Origin: Larix sibirica
Lineage: Eukaryota; Streptophyta; Pinopsida; Pinales; Pinaceae
Length of the DNA: 13,917 nt
Reading direction: 5' to 3'
NCBI GenBank assembly: GCA_004151065.3
Contig: NWUY0300016525.1
Span: 16,806 to 30,722 of the forward strand
The notes under the pieces: model-generated
What the model was told of the DNA's origin: nothing
The model's input: the letters and a program-made list of their open reading frames with translations, nothing else
The model's database searches: none
Made by a program: the position numbers and the translations under genes
Shown here: in pieces, positions 1 to 7,421 of the stretch
How positions within the stretch are numbered: position 1 is the stretch's first letter
Layout: each line of letters begins with the position of its first letter

Positions 1-61
1 ATAGTGTATGAGGATACCAATGTACATTACGATCAAATAAATGAATGGATTCCATGCACAT

Positions 62-248
62 TGTTAGAAACCTAATCTGAATGGATTAAGAATTTGTAAA
101 TAATGTAAATAAATAAAGGAATATGAAAAGTCTCTCTAGAATCCAACGGACTTGTTGGAATATGAACTCCAACATTCATATGCTCATGTATAAATATAGC
201 ACCAATAATCAATAAAATATTACTTGAATTTGGGATTTATATCTGTCA
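62..248 (+). mobile_element. Ty1/copia 5' LTR, 3' part certain, left edge uncertain
   Basis: The right boundary is well supported: the sequence ends in CA at 247-248, two bases before a primer binding site. Inside are a TATA box (TATAAATATA, 189-198) and a polyadenylation signal (AATAAA, 211-216), in the order expected for an LTR promoter and R region. A 7-bp inverted repeat, TGTTGGA (153-159) with TCCAACA (168-174), could form a hairpin just upstream of the TATA box. The left edge is a guess: TGTTAGAAA at 62 begins with the TG expected of an LTR, but TGTTGGA at 153 or a start outside the window are alternatives. At 187 bp it would be short for a copia LTR. No second LTR copy was found, so the boundary cannot be tested by pairing. 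Confidence 0.6.
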
Positions 249-250
249 TG

Positions 251-263
251 TGGTATCAAAGCC
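251..263 (+). other. Primer binding site, initiator-Met tRNA type
   Basis: TGGTATCAAAGCC differs by one base from TGGTATCAGAGCC, the complement of the 3' end of plant initiator methionine tRNA. That tRNA is the usual primer for minus-strand DNA synthesis of Ty1/copia elements. The site lies two bases after the LTR terminal CA, the normal spacing. Together with the gag relic downstream on the same strand, it fixes the orientation of the element as plus. Confidence 0.85.
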
Positions 264-1297
264 TAGCCATAAATCCTACAAGCCCACCAGTCTACCAAAT
301 TCTTTGCTCTCTGTCTCTTCTACCATCATTTTTGTAGATAAATTCCCTCTTGCTTACCCTCAACCTATAACCTATGCTTTCTATTCTCTTTGTGTATTTT
401 CTCTCGTCCGCAATCATGATCTCTTTGCATGGGAGTGGTATAGAGTTTTGACATTGTGCATGAGAATTGAAGGCTTCGTTTTCCAAAAACCCTAACCCTA
501 ATTTCTAAGTTGGATACTATTGTAGCATTATATCCTTGCATGTTTAAACCTACATGGAGCTAACCATTGAATGCAATTGTTGCATTGTATCCTCTGGAGA
601 TTCATGAGACTCCTCCAGATCTCTCCACAAACTAAATTTGTGAGCCATTTTGTTTTTTGAAGATTGTTGCTAGTTGAACATATTGCTCCAAATATCTCAA
701 TTGATTGAAACCCTATTGTTGTTGGTTGAATGTATTGCTCCAGATCTCTCCATTGATCAAAACCATGTTGTTGTTGTTGGTTGAACATATTGCTCCATAT
801 ATCTCCATTGAGATCGAAATCCTTATCTCATGTGATGAAACGTCAGGAACCTGACTTGGAGTAACCTTGCATTTTTTCACATATTCCATGCATTGAGGCA
901 TTGTGTGGAGTGAACGCCCTCCGGAGAACGCATACTAGAGTATTGAATGCATTGAATGAAACATGGAGATGGTTGGAGTAAAGTTTTGCTAAATCTAGTT
1001 TGAAATATTTGTCATATGGTATCTCTAAAATCTTTGGTTTGAATTCTCTCATAGATTTGAAGAGAGACCCCCTAAGTATTGAGTTCCTTTTAAAACTCTA
1101 TTTATATTTTATTGTGTATGTAAATTCATTATGTTACAGAAAGCATTGAGACCTGCATTCTACACATATTTTTCATCTACCAATTGATATCTTTATCATT
1201 ATAAGGTGGCAAAGACTTAGAACTGCACCTTTTTTGTTCTCCCAAACTCAGTTAATTTGCATATTAACTACATAACCAGTTTCAAAAGATACATAGT
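264..1297 (+). other. Untranslated leader of the copia element
   Basis: This is about 1 kb between primer site and gag start, long for a copia leader. Short open frames on both strands show no family resemblance, and I regard them as chance. It contains the decayed tandem repeat at 664-826. Part of it could be a later insertion, but no boundaries were seen. Confidence 0.5.
664..826 (+). repeat. Three diverged tandem copies, about 52-55 bp each
   Basis: The anchor TAGTTGAAC / TGGTTGAAT / TGGTTGAAC recurs at 671, 723 and 778. Each time it is followed by TATTGCTCCA, an ATCTC(C/A)ATTGA-like segment and an A-rich stretch, and it is preceded by TTGTTG units. A fourth, weaker copy (CTCCAGATCTCTCC) may lie at 612-630. 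The repeat is inside the copia leader. Confidence 0.75.
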
Positions 1298-1846
1298 ATG
1301 GATTCTATAGTTGGAGAAGTGCTCACTGGTAAAGAAAATTATCCAGAGTGGTTGAGGAAGATCAAGTCCACAGGCATCTACAATTAATTGTGGGATGGAG
1401 TATGTGAAGGAGTGACCATTGAGACAAAATTTGGAACCTTGAAATATGGCCCAAAACCCCCAACAACAGAGAAAGAATGATCTATATGGTAGACCAGAGA
1501 CAAAAAGGCATTCACATCGACTACTGCAATAACAAGTGAAGAGGTGAGTTAGCACATATTACCTACAACATCTTGTTTTGATGCATTGCAAATATTGAAG
1601 GATCTATTTGACTCACATTCTGAGTTCGAGCTAATTCATATGATGTTAAATTTGTTTAATTTAGAAGTGAAAGACAATGATCCCATGATTGTTGCATCTC
1701 ATATTAGAGAAATCATGCTTAAGATCAAAGCCATTGGCATGCAACAAGACCTTTCTCTTGCTACCTTTGTCAAGTTGCTCTATCAAACACATTCACAATA
1801 CCTTGAATCACTTCAGACTAGTGACAAAATGAAGGACCTCTGTTAA
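1298..1846 (+). pseudogene. gag: Ty1/copia gag pseudogene, four internal stops
   Basis: This is a capsid-like (gag) polyprotein relic of a copia retrotransposon. It reads in a single frame from ATG 1298 to the stop at 1844-1846 (182 codons) without a frameshift. Residues 1-40 contain LTGKENYPEWLRKIKS and, after a stop, LWDGVCEG, typical of the gag N-terminus (DUF4219-like). Residues about 94-178 match the conserved core of the Retrotran_gag_2/UBN2 family: KDLFDSHSEFELI, LFNLEVKDNDPM, then KLLYQTHSQYLESLQTS. Internal stops lie at 1385 (TAA), 1478 (TGA), 1490 (TAG) and 1550 (TAG). Those at 1478, 1490 and 1550 could each have come from a single transition, as expected of methylated plant repeats; that is inference. 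The stretch 1553-1843 is still open. The family assignment rests on motif recognition, not a search. Confidence 0.88.
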
Positions 1847-2035
1847 TGCTTAAATATCGCATACATGCAATGCTTAGGGTAAATCTTGTAGAAATGTGTC
1901 ATCAACATACAAAATGCAGCTCATCGAAGACATCCTCATCATATCCAGAAGACAAATTGATGCCTAGAATGCTAAGGGTAGTCAAAATGGAAACCCACAT
2001 GACTAAAAGAATTGGAAACACATGTTATTAGTGCG
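1847..2035 (+). pseudogene. Decayed continuation of the copia gag
   Basis: After the stop at 1846 the expected gag C-terminus, basic linker and zinc knuckle are not readable in one frame. The next frame stays open from 1846 to 2031 and ends in KRIGNTCY followed by a stop and Cys-Glu. This loosely recalls the start of a CCHC knuckle (CxxC) but lacks the later Gly-His and Cys. I read it as heavily eroded gag 3' sequence with at least one frame change. Recognisable homology ends near 2035, and no pol domain follows. Confidence 0.35.
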
Positions 2036-2819
2036 AGTTATTTGTACAGTCATCCACACGTACCCGCGTGGGATTTATCTTGAAACCCACGCTACTATAA
2101 AAATGATGGGACCACATATTTCCACAGCGCATTGAAGGATCAAAATAGCTCTCTTGTCTCCAAAATTCAAACATAGACTCCTCACATACTTGGGAGCATT
2201 GAATAGCCCCTCTCATGTACTTAGGAAACCATTTTGAAGGATGGAGTGTTGACATATGGATCTAGATGTTTCTTAGCCACCATTTGGCCTATAGAAGGAG
2301 GACATGGGCATGCATTCCATAGGAAGAAATCAAAGCAAATTTATGCTGTAGGAATCACATTGAGAGCTCCTCTTTCAATCTCATTCCTCAACCATATTGG
2401 CATACACAAAGCTCCCTTTCTCTCTTCCTCTAAGAGTTAAGTGTTTCTTCATTGTTCTATCCAAGTTATCTTGCAATTGTGTGGAAAAAAGGACCTCCCT
2501 AAGGGATATTGTTGGCTTCCCTTGAAGCTTGCACCTCATAGATGACACTATTGTATTTAGTTGGACCATTGGGAAATACAAATTTCTTTGGCACACTCAT
2601 GTTCCATATCGTTTTGTTTATCTCTTACCCCCCTCTTTTTTAAAAATGATTTCTTGTTCTTTTCTTTATGTTTTGTTCTAATCAAGAGTTTGCTTGTCCA
2701 TTTGTTTTTTTAGTTATTGAATTCTCAAACAAAACATTGGTTCCTTGCTATAACCTCAAGGATACTCTCTCTATGGGAAGGGGGCACCCTCGTGGATATT
2801 TTTCTCACAACAATATTTA
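2036..2819. other. Gene-free stretch, nothing recognised
   Basis: Short frames on both strands (the longest about 75 codons) show no protein-family motifs. A C/T-rich tract at about 2614-2680 and a small GC-rich patch near 2058-2090 containing ACCCGCGTGGG stand out. Copia pol would be expected here if the element were intact, and it is not seen. Confidence 0.5.
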
Positions 2820-2832
2820 TGGCGACTCCACT
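2820..2832 (+). other. Possible Ty3/gypsy primer site, tRNA-Arg type
   Basis: TGGCGACTCCACT matches the start of the primer site I recall for Tat/Ogre-type Ty3/gypsy elements (TGGCGACTC..CTGGGGA, tRNA-Arg primed), but the expected GGGGA end is missing. A CA that could end an LTR lies a few bases upstream (2811-2812). There is no gag or pol reading frame downstream, so a chance match is possible. Confidence 0.25.
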
Positions 2833-3490
2833 CTTATTTTTTGTTCATTACATGTTAGATAGGTTGTCTTTTGATAGATAACTTACATTGGCTACTGTGC
2901 AGGTACAGGAGCTCAGTGTCCAAACTCTGAAAAACCATCCTTCTATGGTCCTTTTCCCAAAAGAATTTTGTTATCAGTAACGTAGTTCCTGGAGTCTCGT
3001 ACTCACTACATCGCGTGGAAATTGCTTGGACAGGCACACTACTCGCGCAAATGAATTGTATTGTAACCCACGTGGTAAATCCATGTGACTTTCTCTTCAT
3101 TGTAACCACACTATTAGCACACTTGTGGGTCCAATACCCACATGAATGTGTCTTTTCTTTGTTGTTTATCTCTATTTTCACAATCATCTGCAGTTTCAAC
3201 AGCTGCCTAATCAACCAGAAAATATAACTAACATGCAGTATAAGTTTCTTTAGTAATTAGATAACTTAGCCCAAGATAAGTAGTAAAGAAGTGACTTCTT
3301 GAAATATTTTAGGCTAAAAGGATTTGAGGCTTTCAAAGGGTCTCTTAGTACTCACTAGTGATTGAATGATTATGCTTGCCATCTCATTGGAATTGTTAGT
3401 CTAGGAAATTAGATTTGACTATCTCTAGTTAGACATATTTTGCTTCTTGCTTATTTCTTTGTTTTATGTAAGATAGTTTAGTTCACTTTC
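2833..3490. other. Gene-free stretch, nothing recognised
   Basis: The longest frame is 119 codons on the minus strand (2855-3214). Its translation has no recognisable domain, low-complexity pattern or membrane segment, and a frame of this length is unremarkable in this base composition. I see no repeats, RNA genes or element ends apart from a CACTAGTG palindrome near 3354. Confidence 0.45.
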
Positions 3491-3867
3491 CTCACACAAG
3501 CAAAGGACCTAAAGACTCATTTACCCAAAGTATTCTCTTTTCCTTGCACTCCTAGTGATATTGGAAAATTAGAAAAGGGTGATAGGTTTGAAATACCTCC
3601 TTTACATGCATTTACTTCATTTAAGCATATTTGAGAAGTTGTTATTTGCTTAAGAGTTGAAATAGAGTAGATGCCCATGTATCTTTACTTTATGCTTTTT
3701 TAGTTAGTTGCAAATTTTAATTCCATTTGCTTTCCAAACACATGTGTGACTTCCACTTAATCACACACTAAGAGACCTAAAGACTCTTTCACATCTAGTA
3801 TTCTCTCCATCTTGCACTCTTTGTGATCTGGATGGATCATAATGATATAAAAGTTTGAAATACCTCT
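3491..3867. repeat. Diverged direct duplication, offset about 268 bp
   Basis: Copy A (3491-3600) and copy B (3760-3867) share an ordered series of blocks: TCACACA, GACCTAAAGACTC (3506 and 3774), AGTATTCTCT, CTTGCACTC, GTGAT and GTTTGAAATACCTC. Spacing is nearly constant (95 versus 94 bp from GACCTAAAGACTC to the end). The 160 bp between copies shows weaker similarity to the sequence before copy A, so the original unit was probably about 265 bp. It may be an internal duplication of a retroelement leader or LTR. Confidence 0.75.
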
Positions 3868-4939
3868 CACACTCCCTAATAATATTTCAACTTTGAAAAT
3901 CAACACTGCACTTGTAAATATACAAACAACTAAAATCCTCCACAGGAGGTCACAAAATAAATTTTAGTTAGGTAGGATTGATTGGGCTAGGCATCCAAAT
4001 AATTTCCACCAATATTTTTACATTATTTTTGAGAAATAACATTGTTGACTTATAGGGTACTTTAAATCATGCTATCATCAAGTGTTAAAAGACAACCCAG
4101 ATAAGAAGGCACAGTGCCCAAGGACATGAAAGCCGAGGTATAGTTGTATCTGCTCACCACAAAGAGTCACTCATATTTTTGTGGATACAACACTTTACTA
4201 CCCAGGAAGAACCACTTATCCACACTTGATGCGAGTATCTTANCTTAGTGTCCAAAACTTAGGATATCACCAAGGAGAAATTGTGAGTGCAATTGACTCC
4301 TGAATTGTATCTCATTTGTTGATTGGAATATGTTTCCAGCCTATCTGGAACATAGCCCCAACTTTCGACTTGATAAATGACTCTATAATACCTTCACTAG
4401 CCAAATGTTGGAGGATTTCATCACCAATGGCAGGTGAGCTATTGGAAGGCTCAGTGACTTTGAGAGAAGAAAGGATGTTGCATCTTATAGGGAATTTACA
4501 TTTTTTTTTCTTTTTATTACAAGATCATCTAACTCATAATTAAAAAGAACCAACTTGCAGACTATTCACAGAAAGACTCAAGCACCTATCACCCACTTTG
4601 CACCATATTGCATAAGTTGTGGCTGGTGTATTTTTGCATTTGTTCATTTGTGTTTATAACCCTTTATCATCACTCTCACTTGATCACGTAGACCATCACC
4701 ATAGTGGAACAAGGAAATTTGAGGTAGTCTCTCGTAATACAAGGACTTTCTCCTCTCCATAGAGTTGTTTTCCCATTCACTCCTTGTGGTTCATGAGGGA
4801 GATACTCTAGTCGGGCACATTCACAGACAATGTTGTTAGTCTCAACTAGGCGAGGACAGTCCTTGCTTAACTCTCCGTTTTCTCCCCTTGTATATCATAC
4901 AACTCCTCTTGCTTCTTCATCTTGTAGAAGAAGAAACAA
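3868..4939. other. Gene-free stretch, nothing recognised
   Basis: No coding frame with family resemblance was found on either strand. The base at 4243 is N. The right part (about 4640-4939) becomes pyrimidine-rich on the plus strand. Confidence 0.45.
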
Positions 4940-4972
4940 CCCATTCCCACCCCCCAGTGGGAGTACCCCCCC
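4940..4972 (-). other. G-run cluster, possible G-quadruplex
   Basis: The plus strand carries C runs at 4940-4942 (3), 4946-4948 (3), 4950-4955 (6) and 4966-4972 (7). The minus strand therefore reads G7, a 10-base loop, G6, T, G3, AAT, G3. Four G-tracts of at least three could fold as a quadruplex, although one loop is long. No gene or promoter is attached to it, so a role is not implied. Confidence 0.45.
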
Positions 4973-5020
4973 ATCTTCTCCACCTTTGAGAGAAGGGATC
5001 TTGTCATTATTATCCTTATT

Positions 5021-5123
5021 GAGCGATGCTAAAACTTTCCATTCTCTCTTGCATCACTTACTCTTCTATTTTTGCAGATCTTGAGTGATATTGAAACTTT
5101 TCATTCTCTCTTGTATCACTTAC
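5021..5123. repeat. 41-bp direct repeat, two copies, 62-bp period
   Basis: Copy A (5021-5061) and copy B (5083-5123) are the same length and both run from GAG(C/T)GAT through ATTCTCTCTTG to ATCACTTAC. They differ at a few positions, mainly transitions (GAGCGATGCT versus GAGTGATATT). The 21 bases between copies show no similarity to the unit. No gene is associated. Confidence 0.8.
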
Positions 5124-6055
5124 ACAAATGATGTTGGAGATTTTTATAAATAACAAGTAGCAAGAAGATCAAGAATTACCAAGAAAAAGGAGATTGAGGA
5201 AAAAGGTCAGAACAATTATGTATTTATAAATAAAGAACATTTATAGTATAATATCCAATAACCATTTTTGACCATTCACATAACTAACCCAAGGTAACAA
5301 CAAGGTGGTTTAGGACTTAAACTGCTAACAAATACCATGTCATTGAACATGGAATTATATTTCTTAAGTTGTAGAAAGCATCTATTAATAATTTAATAAC
5401 CACTTTGCTTTCAAAATAACAATAATAATTTAAAATTAAATCAACCAGACAATCATTTTTCTTGAACGTCATGGTTCACAAGATAAAATGATAACACTAC
5501 AAAATTGGAAATGGGAAAAAGGTAAACAAACTAACCAAGAAAGTAGATATTAATCTTTATTTTTTTGGAAATAAAACTCCCATGTTAAAGTATTAAACAT
5601 GTTAGAGCACTTGACTAAGTACAAAATTAAACCAAGTCACATCCCTCAATAAGTACTACAAAAACAAGTTAGAATCCTTGAATAAAAACAAAATCTAAAG
5701 CAAGATAAGGACAAAGACAATAAATATAGGCCTAATCCAAGAGTAGAGGAAATAAAAAAGCATGCAACATTCTCACAACAATAGTGTGTTGGCAACCATG
5801 CAATCTTTTCAATCAAAATCTATGATTTCCTTAGATTTTCATGTCAAAGTTAAATGCAGCAAACAAGAAAGAAACTAAAAATTAGTGATATTTATACATT
5901 AGTCCACCAACAAGAGTCAAAGAATGCATCTCCTCATAGCAGCATTGCAATCATGAAGTTATATATGTGACTAGTATCCTTAGTTGCCAAGGTGTTTAGG
6001 CTTAGTGACGAGTGCGAGTATGGGGCGGGGATGACACTTTTTTTAACCGGAGATG
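5124..6055. other. Gene-free A-rich stretch
   Basis: There is no frame worth calling on either strand. A small perfect inverted repeat, CCATGT / ACATGG with a 6-base loop, lies at 5335-5352. At about 6005-6055 there is a short GC-rich patch containing ATGGGGCGGGGATGAC, which stands out from its AT-rich surroundings. It may be a remnant of an unidentified repeat. Confidence 0.4.
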
Positions 6056-6245
6056 GACTTTATTAAAGTTATATATATATAATTTTATATGTGAAAAAAT
6101 TATATTAAAAAGTTAAAATATATATATAAAATAAAATAAAGTATTATTAAAAAAATTGTAAATCAATAATGTTATAATAATATTTTGAAATGAAATTTAT
6201 TACTTATATAAAATAAAAATATCACAATTAATAAAAATACATAAA
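6056..6245. repeat. Extremely AT-rich tract
   Basis: This is almost entirely A and T, with TATATATATA runs, AAATAAAATAAAG and long A runs. It has low complexity and no stable reading frame. It lies between the GC-rich patch at about 6030 and ordinary intergenic sequence. It could be an eroded microsatellite or an AT-rich core of a transposon, but no inverted ends were found. Confidence 0.55.
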
Positions 6246-6780
6246 TCACATAAAAGTGAAGAGTTTTGTGTGTTTTGAGTTTGTGAGAGTGGTTTGGAAA
6301 TGAGATATTATGAATTTGGAGTGGGGTGCCATGTTTTGAATTTTAGGAAATTTTTTAATTATTTTTTTTTTTAAAATTGAGAACCAAAATTTTGATGAAA
6401 TATCTTCATTTTCTAAATGGGAATAACTAAGATGAACTAGATTGCTCTAGATCTTCAATGGTTTGCAGGGAATGTCCCCTCTCCCAAACCTTAAACAGGT
6501 TTTGTGAACCAATTATAGGTTCATGCACCTAAGGGCTAGGCTCACAAACCCATGCAACTTTAGCTAATATTTCCAGTGGGCAAAGGAACTAGTAATATTA
6601 CTTTTTCCTATCAAACATTCAAAACTACCATTTTAATAAAATAACAACTAGATATAATAAATACACGACATTAATATAATGGATAGCATGTTAGAATTTT
6701 TTTAGCAAAAGTCACATTCCTCATTCATACCAAAAGAAATATTACAAAACAAAGCATCTCCTCTCAATCATACACTAGCA
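6246..6780. other. Gene-free stretch, nothing recognised
   Basis: No coding or RNA feature was found. The only local structure noted is a 6-bp inverted repeat TGAACC / GGTTCA at 6505-6523, too short to mean much. Confidence 0.4.
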
Positions 6781-6840
6781 AAATCAATCATTGAGCTACT
6801 TAACATAGCGAAATCAATCATTGAGCTACTTAACATAGCG
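6781..6840. repeat. Perfect 30-bp tandem duplication
   Basis: Bases 6781-6810 are repeated without a mismatch at 6811-6840 (units begin AAATCAATCA and end TAACATAGCG). The match extends two bases to the left (AAAATC context) but not to the right. A perfect match in otherwise eroded DNA implies a recent event or an assembly artefact. It lies just to the right of a 65-codon minus-strand frame that I do not consider real. Confidence 0.95.
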
Positions 6841-7383
6841 CATGTGGGAATGACTAATTTGTGCTACCACATGTAGCATGAGGGTAGGGATGGAAGACCA
6901 CCCAAGCACACACACTCTGCTAAGAGGGAGAAAGAGGAGAGTGGAGTTGTCACTATGTTTAAGGGCTAAACCAAGAAACCATAGAGTAAAATGAAACATG
7001 ACGAAAAAGGGAGAGAAATGCACTAAATTAATTAGGATATGAAGATTTTGGTAATAATATTACTTAAGGATGCAGGTGATCAAGGTACTCCACTTAGATT
7101 TTAGATTGGGTTTTATGAATAAATTAAATGAGAAAAAGGGACCCACTAACTAGGGATGATTAATTGACTATTCCTTTAATGAGATTGAAACCCTAATGTT
7201 ATAAATTCAAAAAGAATAATGGAGGGAGGTCACCAAGAGTCTATTGATATATATCCGATAAAACTTCCTACACTTAGACAAGAGTTATGGCATGTCTTCA
7301 AGAGTGATCCATGTCTTTGGAATATCCTACACATGTAGCTTCAACTTCCTATGAGGGAATACTTGATCCAATCTACAATACAA

Positions 7384-7385
<2 letters not shown>
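6841..7385. other. Gene-free stretch, nothing recognised
   Basis: A 65-codon minus-strand frame (6826-7023) has a hydrophobic N-terminal half, but it has no family resemblance and partly overlaps the 30-bp duplication. No other features were seen. Confidence 0.4.

Positions 7386-7420
<35 letters not shown>
7386..7420. repeat. (AT)n microsatellite
   Basis: An uninterrupted alternating A/T run of 35 bases, about 17 dinucleotide units. It is typical of plant intergenic DNA and likely to vary in length between individuals. Confidence 0.98.

Positions 7421-7421
<1 letters not shown>

Noticed and set aside
250-495. 81-codon frame starting in the copia primer site
   Set aside because: It overlaps the primer site and leader, has no gag resemblance, and the true gag start is at 1298.
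2855-3214. 119-codon minus-strand frame, the longest in the window
   Set aside because: Its translation has no family motif, domain or biased pattern, and frames of this size are expected by chance in about 14 kb on two strands.
3354-3361. CACTAGTG as a CACTA transposon end
   Set aside because: It is an isolated palindrome without subterminal CG motifs or a partner terminus.
4316-4543. 75-codon frame
   Set aside because: It ends in a poly-Phe run from a T tract and shows no recognised family.
4830-5084. 84-codon Pro/Ser/Leu-rich frame
   Set aside because: The composition follows from the pyrimidine-rich DNA and the C runs at 4940-4972, and the frame covers the first copy of the 41-bp repeat. 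No homology was recognised.
6826-7023. 65-codon minus-strand frame with hydrophobic stretches
   Set aside because: It partly overlaps a recent 30-bp duplication and has no homologue that I recognise; hydrophobicity follows from T-rich minus-strand sequence.
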